Below are positions 1-11,752 of a DNA stretch of 64,000 nucleotides, piece after piece. The notes below the pieces were generated by a model. It had not been told where the DNA came from and made no database searches. It saw only the letters and a list, made by a program, of their open reading frames with translations. Numbering within the stretch: position 1 is the first letter of the stretch; each line of letters begins with the position of its first letter. Position numbers and translations under genes: made by a program. The stretch spans positions 17,397,001 through 17,461,000 of the forward strand of contig LR990054.1 of NCBI GenBank assembly GCA_905147135.1, written 5' to 3'. The DNA is from Blastobasis lacticolella (lineage: Eukaryota > Arthropoda > Insecta > Lepidoptera > Blastobasidae).

Positions 1-228
1 TTCTTATGTCGAGTTACCGACTCCTAGCAGCAGCCTAATTGCCATATCGACATGTATAGAACCGGATGCCGAGAGAGTGGGCCTGAGTAATGCCTAGTGC
101 GTGTGTTGAAACCCTAGATGCCTAGATATTAAGTGTAGATGCTAAGTATAGATTTACCATACTGTCACCATACTACAGTCGCGCTCATAAGTGACTTTAA
201 GTGAGTTAAATATTTTGTAGCTACTATG

Positions 229-258
229 TCCTGTATGTGGCAGTAGCCACATACAGGA
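229..258. repeat. 13-bp hairpin
   Basis: tcctgtatgtggc and gccacatacagga separated by agta. A diverged relative of the flank (ttttgtagctact .. aaacaaatg) is at about 3128..3175. Confidence 0.8.
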
Positions 259-2009
259 TATTATTTGCCTTGTTAAACAAATGTATTTTCACACTTTTAG
301 TAAAAGAACTCTCTTTGAAGTTTTCATCAAAATGGAATTTAGGTTATTAGGTTTTACCTCCCATGCTCACTTGCAGTCAAGTTCCATGTGGTGACGATTT
401 CGAGTGAAAGATTTTTATAATTGAATCCGTACTCTAACAAAATAATTGCACCTCTCTATAAATTGTACCAACTGTAGAAAGTAATCGTTTTCCAAATTAT
501 TTAAAGTAAGTAGTAACAAATTATTAACTTGACCAGGTTGAATAATGGTTTCATATTCAGTCGCCTGAATGTTAACTAAACCGAATGACGGCGGACACCT
601 TAACTAAAAGCTTAGATATGCCTACTCCGTAAAATACTTCTCAAACTACTGAATTTAACAAAGACAAAACCATGTCGATTTAACTGGTTTTCCAATGAAG
701 AAAACCGCACCTAAATCGGTCCATCCGCGCGGAAGCCACTGGCAAACAAAACCACACTTCATTAAAATGCCTACCCTCTGTCGGCAACACGAGACTAGTT
801 AATCTGTTCTCTTTGTACTGTGGTTACTTAAACCCTGGTATTCCAAGAAGCGATGGCTAGACGTCGTTGATAATGACATGCGTCCCGATAAGGATGCCGA
901 AGACCTAGCGACGGAAGAGGAGGAAGGCGGACCCTGGGCCCGAGCGAGGACACAACCGGGATTTAAGGCTAAGATGATGATGATTTTTTTATAGTACGCA
1001 TTAACAAACGGGCAGACAGCCCACCTGATGGCAAGCGGTAACTGCCGCCTATAACATTTCATATCAACGATTCATGCATTAAGGTTGCAGGCAACAAAAA
1101 TGCAGAACCGCAGATGCGTTGTCACTGTGAGGGGTACAATGTAATGCCTCATGCCTGTAATTGCGCTGGAAACCAGAACACAACAATGCAAGCATTGTTG
1201 CTTGGCGGCAGAAATAGATAAGGCGGTGGTACGCACCCAGGTGGACTCTTCAGGCTTGACAGAGTCCTACCAACTGATCTCTGATGATAATGATGATGAT
1301 ATTGCAAATGTCCCACTAGTCGGGCCGTTAGCCGTAATAAAGGGCTAATTTGCCAACTTAACGGTATAAAAAAGTAATAACTTGAACACAATAACTTTAT
1401 GAACAAAAACTAACCTTCTTATAGGTAAGTGTATTCAATATATTCAATATTGTATGACATTCATAAGTGTTTGTGAAAACCTTAACTGAATAAACGTATT
1501 TGATTTGATTTGATTTGTGTATTGTTTATTATGCGGATTAAACTTCAAAGGAAATCCTCGAATCCATCGTACACTTTAAATAGCACCTATTTTTATCAAT
1601 CTCGGAAATAGTGTAGATAGGTGAATAATAAACAGTTAAATTTTGAAAATAACTCACCCATAGTCCATAGTCTTTGTCACCTGTGGGACTCAGGCGTGTA
1701 TGTATGTATGAACACCTACCTAGTAGGAACCAGTAGAAACGTATTTATAAATTCAAATATCTTTGGCCATGTACTTACGTCATTAACAAAAACTGTTGCA
1801 ACCTGCCTTAGATATAAGAAATCCTGATTTTCCACTCCGAATGCGGTTTATACAACGAACAATGACGCAAATAAATTCAAATGAGTCAGCGAATCTAATC
1901 AATGCTACGTGCTCACACAAAAAACAACCACATTGGCTGTTTTTTGTATTGATTTCTCGGCGTACAGATCTTTTATTAAAATCTGTATTTATTTAATAAC
2001 TTTTTCACT
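259..2009. other. Mostly unassigned AT-rich DNA
   Basis: Apart from a SINE tail near 930..975, an agacagcccacctgatgg LINE-tail piece near 1010..1045, and the palindrome repeat at 1170, I see no gene. Confidence 0.5.
1170..1300 (+). repeat. Interspersed repeat with caacaatgcaagcattgttg palindrome, copy 1
   Basis: Contains the palindrome, then cttggcggcagaaatagata, aaggcggtggta and cagagtcctaccaactgat. Copies: 26580..26690 (+), 25600..25715 (-), 26190..26285 (-), 48545..48610 (-). Confidence 0.65.
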
Positions 2010-2100
2010 TTGATCTTGACGCTAATGTCTCGATTATGCTCTTGCGCACAAGGGCAACCGCCTTGACCATGATCAGGATTTGGCAGATCAGGTTTTCAAA
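2010..2100 (-). mobile_element. tRNA-Ser-like SINE, 3' end only
   Basis: Reverse orientation: cttgacgctaatgtctcg and gaccatgatcaggatttgg. Similar short pieces, reduced to the cccgg..gttgtg / acattaacgcc tail, occur near 930, 6565, 7725, 16460, 20005 and 40935. Confidence 0.6.
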
Positions 2101-3425
2101 TTAATAGGTATTGTAATAAAATTTCCTCTATCTTGCGCGATCTCTCACCAACAGATAGCGTAAGAAAAATGAGAATAGGAATGTAAAATTTTCTTCACAG
2201 CGATCGCTGGGCCTGGGACGACGGACTGGCAGTCTCCCAGACGACCAACACGCGTGATCTTCTAATCAGAGGCCAAGGGTCACTTTGGGTCGTTTTGTCA
2301 GCGTAGTAAGTGCTCTAAGGAAATGTGTTCTTTGTGACTGTTCTGCTGAGATATGCTCGCCTTAGATAAAGCTTGACCGCGACAGAGGTGATCTGTCAAT
2401 TGTGGCGCTAGTTCTGCGTTTTATGTAGCAACACCGGAAGCATGTAGTATTCTTTGACAGAATTCAAATGCCGCCAATAATGCAAAATGGATAATAACGT
2501 GACGGAAAAATTAACTAAAATGCCTAGTGCCATATTGTGAAATTAGAAAAATGACGTTTTGGATATTGTCCTCCTTCATGGAAATATGATTCTCGTTAAA
2601 TGTGTCAACATTAACATTAACCGACTAATTTAAGATGGTGGCTTATTAAGGATATACACAGCCCACTCAATAGCGTCGAGTTATATTTCCTCTATATAGT
2701 TTATTATTGACAGTAAAATTAGTTTAGTAACAAATTTTCCGCAATCTGTCAAAGTTCCCTTTCCATTTCTGTTACATATACATTACAATTCACAATTTTG
2801 AGGAAGTTAAGTTAGTATGTACTAACCGCTCGTTTTAGTCCAGTAATAACTGGTTTGAACTATTGCATCAGAATTCAACATGTCTGTCCGTGTGAAATCC
2901 CAGCTTAATGTCCAGAAATTGCTTAACTCGATTCAATAGTGGGGGGTCCATTTTCTCCCAGAGACTTTACATAAATAACTTTCAAAGCCAATAATTTAAA
3001 TAATATATGCAAGACGACATCTATAGATTCTCTAGCGGTCATTACAGTTGCTTTCATGATGCCTCACACGTGGAAGCGAAGAAATAGCTGCCAAGAAATA
3101 TGTAGGTACAGTCGTGAAAAAAGTATTTTGTAGCTACTGTCACAGACAGTATATTAGGTGCATTGTGAAACAAATGGAATTGGCTAAAATAAGGGCGGGC
3201 CTAGCTGTTCGTATAAGATATTTTTTTAATATTAAAATTGCTTTATGAATTTCCATACTTTGACGTATGAATTAAAATTTAAAACAATTGTTTGATAATA
3301 CTGCCTCTAAATTTTATTTTTTATTTAGTTTGACTGATGAAAAGACTTTTCTTTCTTTTTTACTATCATGTTGTATACAGATAAAAACGTCGTCATTATT
3401 CAATCTGTGTTGCTTACTTTTTGAT
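2101..3425. other. Unassigned stretch
   Basis: 2195..2330 is GC-richer and may be old transposon coding sequence (WDDGLAVSQTTNTRDLLIRG in one frame); nothing firm. The rest is AT-rich with no gene. Confidence 0.4.
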
Positions 3426-3857
3426 TTCAATGAGAAGTTTTCCAGTAGGTATTGATAGTTGGTTTCAAAAAGCATCAATAGATGGCGCTCCTACAATTTT
3501 GGTAATCTTTTTATAATCTGTATAATGGTGGCAGTGATTTCATGCAGCCAACTAATACTAAACTTAATTATAAAATGTTTATTAATATAAACATAACTGT
3601 TAAAGGTTGAACGAAGTGTAAAAAGAAATATTTATAGAAGTTGGCACATTATTATTATATTCCATTATTATTACAACCTCTAAAATGGTTGAAATCTATT
3701 GACAAATACAATATTATCCATTACAATCTACCGAGTGTTTATATCCTGTTTGCTAAGAACCTATTTCAAGCGATTATCAATTACCAAAATTGTCGGGGCG
3801 CCATCTAGTGAGTGGTTAGTAATGCCTTAAATACCTATTGGAAAACTGCTCATTGAA
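3426..3857. mobile_element. 0.43-kb MITE, copy 1
   Basis: Inverted ends TTCAATGAG.AGTTTTCC.. (TTCAATGAGAAGTTTTCCAG left, TTCAATGAGCAGTTTTCCAA right). It matches 4123..4540 along its whole length. AT-rich, with no gene. Confidence 0.82.
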
Positions 3858-3906
3858 CTTATATTATAATTTCCCAAGTATTTTTAGACTGAGGCACAGT
3901 TCTAAT

Positions 3907-3998
3907 GGGCAAGGGTCGTGCGACGGGCGGTTTTGAGGCCTCCTATTGGTCGGGCAACGCCCGTCGCACGACCATGGTCGCACGACCGTTCCCAATTA
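3907..3998. repeat. GC-rich inverted repeat (ggtcgtgcgacggg)
   Basis: ggtcgtgcgacggg (near 3914) pairs with cccgtcgcacgacc (near 3960), followed by another tggtcgcacgacc. The reverse complement matches 32550..32640 (taattgg.aacgg, gtgcgacc, cgacca..agga..cctc), so it is a dispersed family. Confidence 0.6.
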
Positions 3999-4122
3999 CG
4001 ACAGCGCCCTAGTCTATGCATTCTAAAAGTGCTTGTCTTTTACGTAAATGCACTGCGTTCAATTCGGCTCTATGATTGGTCAACTTCGTTCATTCTGATG
4101 GAAGCATAGTGTCGAACACCAC

Positions 4123-4540
4123 TCAATGAGGAGTTTTCCTGTAGGTATTGTCAGTTGATTTCAAAAAGCATCAATAGATGGCGCTCCTACAATTCTGGTA
4201 TTTCTTTTAAATCTGTATGATTTTGGCAGTGATATCATGCAGAAATCTATTACTAAACCTAAAAATAAAATGTTTATTAATAAGTAACATAACTTTTAAA
4301 GGTTGAACGAAATGTACAAATACATATTTTTATGAATAGGCACTATGTTCCATTTTATTACAACCTCAAATATGGTTGAGAACTATTGATAAATACAATA
4401 TCATCCAATACAACGTACCCAGTGTTTATATCCCCTTTGCTAATAACCTTTTTCAAGCGATTATCAATTACCAAAATTGCCGGGCCGCCATCTAGCAAGT
4501 GGTTAAGAATGCTTTAGATACCTATTGGAAAACTCCTCAA
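4123..4540. mobile_element. 0.43-kb MITE, copy 2
   Basis: Direct-orientation copy of 3426..3857, sharing atcaatagatggcgctcc, aaaatgtttattaat, aaaggttgaacgaa and gcgattatcaattaccaaaa. Inverted ends are ..GAGGAGTTTTCC. Confidence 0.82.
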
Positions 4541-4832
4541 TATTGTCAGTACGCGTTCGCGCACACTGTAAGACCTCATAATACCGTTTGATTAGCTGCG
4601 GCCTCAATCACCATTCATTACCACCAACATTGGCCAAGCAAATATTTGCCCAACTAAATGGTCCACCGATACGCACACGCGGCTGCCGTAACAATGCTCA
4701 CAATGCTCACGTATTACCTTGGAGCTTAAGCAAACGGCGCTAACTAGACCACCGATGGAGTGTCGGCCCCTGACATGTCTAGGAAATATGCTAATACATA
4801 ACACGGATGGCTCACTGCGGAGACTCAACTTC

Positions 4833-5210
4833 TATAAGGGTTACGGAGATGGCAGTCGCTCCACTGTAATTACCTGTAGCCGTATTCACAATGGCTCGGA
4901 AATCGGATTCGGATACTGAATCGACAAAGGACCCTGCAAAAGTTCTTAGGAAAATGTGGTTTCACTTAATTTTGATGAAATTTTCATATGTTGTAGAGAG
5001 TAGAGTTTCCGTGGAATCTATCGGGATTCTGAATAACAGTTTTCGAATCGATCGACACGGATTCGCCACTAACGAGTTTCGTGTCGAATCGTTCGGAAAC
5101 GGTTTCGAATCATTGTGAATACGGCTACTGATCTGCCAAATCCTGGATCATGGTCAAGGCGGACTCCGGGGATTCGTTCCCGAGACATTAACGCCAAGGT
5201 GACCATTTAT
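4833..5210 (+). mobile_element. tRNA-Ser-like SINE 3' half, split by the CTG MITE
   Basis: ggcagtcgctccactgtaat to 4876, then the MITE, then ctgatctgccaaatcctgga onward from 5128 to the ttaacgccaag tail. Confidence 0.8.
4877..5127. mobile_element. MITE with CTG target duplication, copy 1
   Basis: 251 bp with ends TAGCCGTATTCACAATG and its inverse, flanked by CTG on both sides (4874..4876, 5128..5130). It is inserted in a SINE whose sequence resumes exactly after it. A 75-codon open frame inside is not considered a gene. The 3-bp CWG target recalls PIF/Harbinger elements (inference). Confidence 0.88.
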
Positions 5211-5992
5211 ATCGTCTATAGATCTATAGCAGGTACTAGTCTTTTTGCGAGACTTCTGCCGCGTTTTTTTGGGCACAAGCCTCCTTGAATCTATCTATAT
5301 GTTGTTGAACTCCATTTAATAGTGAAACGAAGTCATATATACAAACATCCATTTTTATTTATATATTGTATAAATTAAAGTCGGGATGTTCCCAGACAGA
5401 CAGAGGATACTCTGACTCAGATTAAGATCCTAATATTGTGGATCTACGAATGTACAATGTTTAACATTTTAAATATTAAAATTAAACCAGCAATAGCGAA
5501 TCTTAATACAACAAGAACGCCATATATTTGATTATACTTATAAGAAGAAGAGAAAGAAATGTTTAATAAAAAATGTATGTCTAAGTACTTTTAATGAAAC
5601 GAGATAAGTATTTCTGAAATATGTATAAGATGTGGAGCTAACATAAATTTGAAAGAGTATTGAATGATTGGCTTATGCAGCATGTATTTTACACAATAAC
5701 GAAGTTTTAAGAATTCAATGTTAAGTATCTGACGATTAATATCTAATACAAGTTTTTGCATGTCATGACTAAGGGCGGCTTGCACCAAATTGATTGACGG
5801 ATATTTAAACAAAAATCTTTATTAAAAAAACGTTTAACCTCATTCTTAAACGTGTTTAGGATAGGCTTTGTTGCAAGATTGGCTAAATATGTGAGACTAT
5901 TTAGAATTAAGACCTTGTACCATATTTTATGCAAATAAATGAATAGAAGTGTGTACCTAAATCTTCTTCGTCGAGTCAATTTTTCGAAAACC

Positions 5993-6276
5993 CTAGATCT
6001 GGCATGCCCAGTAGTTGGCCACGGCAACGGCATTATCAGTCGCCAGGAACAGTTCCTCCCTAGTGCAGGTAGCACGACAAAGAGGACAAGAAAGCAGATG
6101 CTCCATGGTTTGGGATGGAGCTCTACAGTCGCATCGCTGCTGTGTCTGGTCAATGAAGCCCCACTTAGCCAGAGAGTCTTTGCAGCGGCCAACCTGCGTC
6201 CGTAAACGGTTAAGTGACTTCCAAGTTGGCCACTGCAGCTCGTGTCCTGGTGGCAGGGATTCAATGGTGTACCTAA
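5993..6276 (-). pseudogene. LINE C-terminal domain, unbroken frame
   Basis: Minus strand: TIESLPPGHELQWPTWKSLN, RLRTQVGRCKDSLAKWG, a Cys-His cluster CDCRAPSQTMEHLLSC and a terminal VANYWACQI-stop. This is the C-terminal zinc-binding tail of Jockey/I-type insect LINEs. The frame is open for about 90 codons, but everything upstream is lost. Confidence 0.65.
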
Positions 6277-6751
6277 ATAAACCAGGTATATAAACAAAAC
6301 TCCAAACATGCGCAGTCTACAGTAAGGCCGTCTTCGCAAGCTATAACTTAAAGCAGACCTTACTTTTGTTTACTTGTTTGCACAATTGGCTATAGGTAGC
6401 TACGTTTAAAAGCGTCAATGCCGTACAAATATGTCACAGAACCGTTGATCTAAAAATTATCAGATTTGTGTGAAAAAAATGAAAATACCAATTACCTAAC
6501 ATAAAGGCCTTGTAGAATTAGCATCAGCATTGGCAAATGTGATTGGTCAATCTGACTGGTCATCATGGCGTTAATGTCCCGGTCGTGATCTCGCGCGCGA
6601 GGGACCGGGGTCCGTCTAAACCACGATTCAGTGGCCCTAGCACAAGTGTGTCCACGACAAAGATCGCGCCGCGAGAGAGCGTTTGTCTCTTTCTCTCAAT
6701 ACTAAAACGTAAGAGATAGCAATACCTATGTCGCGCTTACCTCTCGCTTAT

Positions 6752-7011
6752 CGGCCGGTGGTGTCCGGCAGAGTAGAATAGCACCAACCCCTTACACTCG
6801 TGGGTGTCGTACAAGGCGACTAATGTTTACGAGGCAAAAGATCAAGAGTCTCCATAGTCTGGAAAATGGGCAGCAGCATTTTCCATTGTTATATTTAAAC
6901 ACTGCGATCTCCAACCCGCCTGCCAAGCGTGGAGATTATGGCAGTAACCTCCCCTTTTGTGGGAGAGGCCCGAAGTCCTGCAGTGGACTGTTACGGGCTG
7001 TGATGATGATG
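6752..7011 (+). mobile_element. Non-autonomous element with RTE-type tail, copy 1
   Basis: gtgtccggcagagtagaata, tacaaggcgactaatgttta, ggcagcagcattttccattg, gtggagattatggcagtaac and tgcagtggactgttacgggc, then tgatgatgatga. The 3' end resembles that of the RTE element at 20979, so it is probably mobilised by RTE. Copies: 13911..14164, 36150..36360, 59022..59246, 8615..8966, 32407..32472. Confidence 0.7.
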
Positions 7012-7206
7012 ACCTCTAGCTTACGAGTCGACTACCTTAACCAGTGGGCCACTGACACTTCTCATGCAGTTACCATTACCTGTGTATTTTTGGTTTTGGT
7101 TTTTGTTTTTTGAAAATATTTTTTTCCGGTTAGGGTTTGTCTCTATCTACTCGGTTAATTTAAACAAAAGACTAGAATGGTCCGCTTTTCAGTGAGTTAA
7201 TCACCT

Positions 7207-7482
7207 TGGTCATTTTCTTGGTGAACCTGCATTTACACAGGTTTTATCCTCAATTATTGGACTTAAGTCTTCGACAAGATCGGAGGCTTTTGCGATAATC
7301 TCCGCGCTTAGCAGATCAATTGGAGATTGCAGCGTTAGAAATGGACAAAGGAAATGCTCAACTGAAGCAATGCTCAAGGGAATGCTTCCCTGGCATAGGA
7401 AGAGTCTACAAAATTTACATTTTGAGTGTGATGAGGCAGCGAGTGAGTTACGGAGATGGCCAATCAAATACATACGAAATTG
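7207..7482 (-). pseudogene. Possible LINE C-terminal zinc tail
   Basis: The minus frame GHLRNSLAASSHSKCKFCRL..SIASVEHFLCPF has the Cys-X2-Cys ... His-X3-4-Cys pattern that ends many LINE polyproteins. The match is weak and the flanks are uninformative. Confidence 0.35.
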
Positions 7483-7829
7483 AACTAATCTAAAAAGGTA
7501 CCCAAATAAAGAGGTATGAATAAATAATAAATAACCAAATATTCTTTAACGCATTAAAGCTGATACTTAAACAATAAACTTCATACAAAAAAACATTAAA
7601 CTAAATTCTTAAATGTGTTTAAGAATTTAGTGCAAACGGGGCTAAAGGTACCTAAGCTTCTAGTCAAACTTCTAATGAGAGGATAAATAAGGTAGTTGGA
7701 AGGCAGCAATACAAAAAAATCATCTTAGCATCAATATCCCGGTTGTGTTTTCGCGCGCGGGGAAGCCCGGGATAGCTTCCAACAAGGTAAGTGAGTGACC
7801 GCACTTGCCGAACTTGGTCGCGAACTGCG

Positions 7830-8051
7830 CGGTTCCAAAGGAACTTTCTCCCACGCACACTAAAGTTGTAAAATGACTACCTGGAGAGGTTTTCCCTGGA
7901 GAGTACAACATGGAGTTCTACAAGAAAGCGCAGAAAAGGCTTTTACGGGGTCGGCAACGCGTAAGTGATGCCCCTGGTATTGCAAACGTCCATAGGCTGC
8001 GGTAACTGCTTACCATCAGGCAGGCCGTATGCTTGTTTGCCACCTTAGTGG
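7830..8051 (+). mobile_element. LINE 3' tail, copy 1 of 3
   Basis: Frame NMEFYKKAQKRLLRGRQRVS-DAPGIANVHR, then ccatcaggcaggccgtatg, ttgtttgccaccttagtggt and an A-run. Copies at 11649..11752 and 12222..12392 share this tail. Confidence 0.6.
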
Positions 8052-8089
8052 TATAAAAAAACTTCAACACATTAAAAAATAAAGTCCAA

Positions 8090-8240
8090 ACGCCGCGTCT
8101 GTTTGTTCTCGATAAACTGAAAACTACTGAACGGATTTTCATCTGGTTTTCACCAATAGATAGAGTGATTAATGAGGAAGGTTTATGTGTATAATTGATT
8201 AAGGTTACCCGCACGAAGCCGGGGCGAGTCACGAAATAAA
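8090..8240 (+). repeat. Dispersed actgaacggattttcat repeat
   Basis: The widespread moth repeat with gataaactgaaaactactga, acggattttcatctggtttt and a cgcacgaagccggggcgag end. Related stretches: 9700..9765, 11815..11945, 12700..12815, 16015..16110, 19235..19370, 24420..24520, 30130..30225, 36850..37030, 38440..38580. Family not named. Confidence 0.5.
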
Positions 8241-8614
8241 TCACGAAAATATGTAACAAAAGGTTTTCCCAAAACGCAGGTCTGTCTGAAATTCGAAGAT
8301 TCTATAGGAGATACAGAAGAAAGGCTATTAATCACTCTCAATAGTCAAGACCGTTTAATAAATCAGAATGTACGAAGCCATGAAGCCGGTTCCAAGCATT
8401 GACGCACGATGTTTGTAGATAGATGTAGGTGTCTACGTATTTCGAAACAGGATTGCACTCAAGTTTATTGAGCAACTTTTTACGGATTGTCAAATCAGGA
8501 AATTTATATATGATATATTGGTTTGCGACGCTCGAATCGTAAGTACAAGTGTTCTTACGACTAAAATTATCTTAATCTAACCGATAGGAAAAAGTCAGAA
8601 CCAACCATCTCGAA

Positions 8615-8966
8615 TCGCGGCAGTCTGAATAATGGGCAGCAGCTTTTTCCATTGTTATTTTGTTATCACTGCGATCTCCGAATCGGCGAAACTCAAATGT
8701 ACATTGCCTACTAGTTTTTCCCATTCCGACTTCCACCATATCCATGTAAACGGTTGTCTGGAAAAGATCGCTATTGCCGATAAGACCGCCCTTGTACTGG
8801 TTACAATCTTACAGAATCTGTATTATACTGGTAATGTACAATAAAGAAAATGTACATTAAATAAATAAAATAAATATCCAGCCCGCCTGCCAAGCGTGGA
8901 GATTATGGCAATAACCTCCCCTTTCGTGGGAGCGTCCCGCAATGGATTGTTAAGGACTGTGATGAT
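8615..8966 (+). mobile_element. Non-autonomous RTE-tailed element split by another 3' repeat
   Basis: Left part to cactgcgatctcc (about 8684), right part from cagcccgcctgccaagcg (8879) to tgatgatga. The 190-bp insert carries ttgtctggaaaagatcgct and a gtacaataaagaa end, a LINE-type 3' tail also seen near 47395 and 48770. Confidence 0.6.
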
Positions 8967-9126
8967 GAACCAACTCGATTAAACTGGCTTTCAAATTTTT
9001 ACAAATCCCTTTTTTTGTCCAGGATTAAAAATATCATAATGGGATTGGTATTTCATAATAGTAAAATGGTCGCCGTTTATTATACCTTCCTTCCAAGCTT
9101 ACATTTGCAGCATTTGCCGACGCCTT

Positions 9127-9312
9127 GGGCTCTATATTCCGCTCGCTTCAACGCGAACGGTTTTCAATTTTGATTTTCGGCATTAAAAGTTCAATATTTT
9201 TTAAATCACATTGGCAACACCGAAAGCGAACCGTTCAAAAATAGGGAAAATCAGTGTCGTATACAAAAATATTGTTATTTTCAAATTAATTCAAAGATTC
9301 AAATATAGAGCC
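9127..9312. mobile_element. MITE with GGGCTCTAT ends, copy 2
   Basis: GGGCTCTATATT .. ATATAGAGCC ends, with internal aacggttttcaattttgatt and gaaccgttcaaaaatag as in 31703..31927. Confidence 0.65.
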
Positions 9313-10640
9313 TCTGTCATTTAATTGGACCGTTGTACTTTTACGTACCTATCTTTATAGTTGATCTAAGGTACCAAAGTTGTATATCATGGTAGTAAAT
9401 GTTAGGATATAGGTACTGCATGACCTTCTACAGAAGATATCTCTGATTTCCTTTATTTTGGCGTCGTTTCACATCACAATTTATTTTATTGCATCCAATA
9501 AATTCCGAAATCCGAAAGACAATTCAGTTGGAATTGATTCGATTCGTATAAAGATTGTGTTTTTTTATTCCTGCCCTTATTCTTATTTTTTATTGTACAG
9601 AAAATAATACCTAAATACAATATAACAGATGGCCACTTAAGTACAAAGATCCAGTCACAGTCGGTAACAGTTGTGCTCGTGCTGATAGTACCATACCTAC
9701 TCGTAAACAAAGCCCACTCGCCGCGTCTGTCTGTCTGTCTGTCTAAACACGATAAACTAAGAAACCACATCTAAATTCAAAACTATTTCAATAATTATTT
9801 CATTGACATTCTCGCCGAGCGTCATATGGCTCACACCACCTATTCGACAATGTCACAGTCCCAAATCATTTCCATATTACGTTGACACGAAAATGTCGTG
9901 AAGCGATACAGATTTGGCTCCGAAGTTTATTGAATCAGAGTCTGTACAAATTGCTTTATTTATCTGTCTCACAGGTGGTGTGACAAGTAGTCATACATAT
10001 TTTAGGCGGCTTGATTCCCACGCTTCACTGAACTTTACATAACTCCGTCGCTTCGCTCATGAGTTAAGTTTTAACGAGTCCTTTGCTACGCTCGGGATCC
10101 AATATGTCGCCTGCGACGTGAGACCTTGCATTATTCCCTCGGTGTATAATCTGTTATGTCCCGGAGAAGTTACAGGATCGACTCCGCCACTCCTCCCGCG
10201 GGATAGCCTAATATTAACCGAGTTTCGAAATGAAATGGATAAAACCGCGGGAAACAGCTAGTTGCTTTATAATTGAAAGTAGATTTAAGGGCCCGTTTAT
10301 ACGTCACCGCTTGCAAACCGGACACAAAACGTGCAGTCTGCCCTATTGGTGCGCACACGACGCGGTGACTGCGAGTACGGCACGACTGTGCAGGTGCGAC
10401 ACGATTGCTGTGCGGTGACGATACGGGCGGCTCGCGTTTGTTTGCAAACAATAAAATAAACTTTCTGTTATTAGTATAGAATCCTAAATTGCATAAACGT
10501 TTCGTGACAAATCGCTCAAAAATTCTGTACGGTTGTATGCATCTCTTTTTCGTCGCCGCGGTTAAAAAAGTATTGCATTATTACATTGTTACAAATGAAC
10601 GTGGCTCACATAAATATGCCACAAATCCACAACAATAGTA
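9313..10640. other. Unassigned stretch upstream of the orphan exon
   Basis: Holds a (GTCT)n run at about 9726..9744 and a GC-rich patch at 10270..10440 with gggcccgtttatacg and gacgatacgggcggc, probably an old MITE. No gene seen. Confidence 0.4.
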
Positions 10641-10727
10641 ATGTCGGTCGTACTGTTTAACTTAGGTTTATTACTAATCTACTTGGTCATTGTTCAGTGT
10701 CATGTTGCACCTTGGCCTGTTGGCAAG
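10641..10727 (+). CDS. Orphan first exon with a signal peptide
   Basis: 29 codons, MSVVLFNLGLLLIYLVIVQC.. ending GGC AAG before the consensus donor gtgagt. The run from residue 3 to 20 is a good signal-peptide core followed by C-H-V-A. No family can be assigned. The next good acceptor (tttcctttcag, 11199) would add only 12 codons before TGA, giving a 41-residue product; otherwise later exons are distant. Codon use and the splice signal suggest a host gene rather than a transposon, but a chance open frame cannot be excluded. Confidence 0.42.
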
Positions 10728-11648
10728 GTGAGTAATTAAAATCGGCGTAAATGCAGTTTATGCTGATGGGTTCTGGGATCTGTAGTACGTGCTCGTTGTT
10801 CTTAGAAAATTGAAGTAGTTATAGTTTTACTTTCTGCAATATCTTTTCTTACATTTTATAAATTATAGTTTACAATAAAGTACCCCTAGTCACTTTAGTT
10901 ATATGTTTTTAGAAGAGGATATTACGTCGTATCAATACACTATGTGAACTGTGAATGTTAAAATTTATATTTTATATTCTATTTTATCGTGTTGTTAGGT
11001 AGTTTTTATACGTAAGTTTTATTACTATTTCGGTTGTATACTGTTTTAGTTTATTGTTTTTGTTAAGCTATATTTCTTGTAACTATTTTATATTTACCGG
11101 CCATCGTTGCCTGATATTATATGCTTAAATAAAATTTAATAAATCACTTTTGCTAAGCATTCCCCTAGGTAACTCTCCTTACCTCAGTTTTCCTTTCAGA
11201 TTGCCGAAGTCGTCGTGTCACATCAGATACCTACTTGATGTTCCGACATATGCCATATACCTAAATATTTATTCACACCTCCTGCGCGACAATGTCCAAT
11301 TATGTATCATGCATTTTTTAAAGTGCTTGTTAAGTCCTTCGCTACGGCCAGGATCAGACTGCTTTGTCCCCATGGTGTATAATCTACTATTAACATGCTC
11401 TTTTTTAATAAAGTCCTATTCTCAATCCCCAAAATTTGTCGTTTTCCTGTCCTGAATCACTAAGTGTCCATGTTTAGGATCCGTATGACGTATCCATATG
11501 GGTACGTTTCCAATTTTCATATTGAAGTTGAAGGCTCTTTTAGCCATTGTAATTCTTGCTATCTCAGCATTGTTACAAGCTCGGCCTAGTTTTTAAGCTA
11601 GTACACAATGCCTTTTTGCCTAAATGCCATTTTAAGTAAATTAAGATC

Positions 11649-11752
11649 CTATGTGAGTGATGCCCCTGGTATTGCAAACGTCCATAGACTGCGGTGACTG
11701 CTTAACATCAGGCGGGCCGTAAGCTTGTTAGCCACCTTAGTAGTATAAAAAA
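11649..11752 (+). mobile_element. LINE 3' tail, copy 2 of 3
   Basis: gtgatgcccctggtattgca, then gcaaacgtccatagactgcg, catcaggcgggccgtaagc, and a TATAAAAA end. Tail only. Confidence 0.6.

Noticed and set aside
4891..5118. A 75-codon open frame
   Set aside because: It lies entirely within a MITE whose second copy does not preserve it.
5743..6339. A 198-residue minus-strand open frame
   Set aside because: It is out of frame with the LINE C-terminus that overlaps it and has no domain of its own.
10625..10640. A minus-strand CCG motif suggesting a tetraspanin exon 3 for the gene at 28362
   Set aside because: No acceptor, no flanking EC2 residues or second cysteine pair; it overlaps the leader of the orphan exon.
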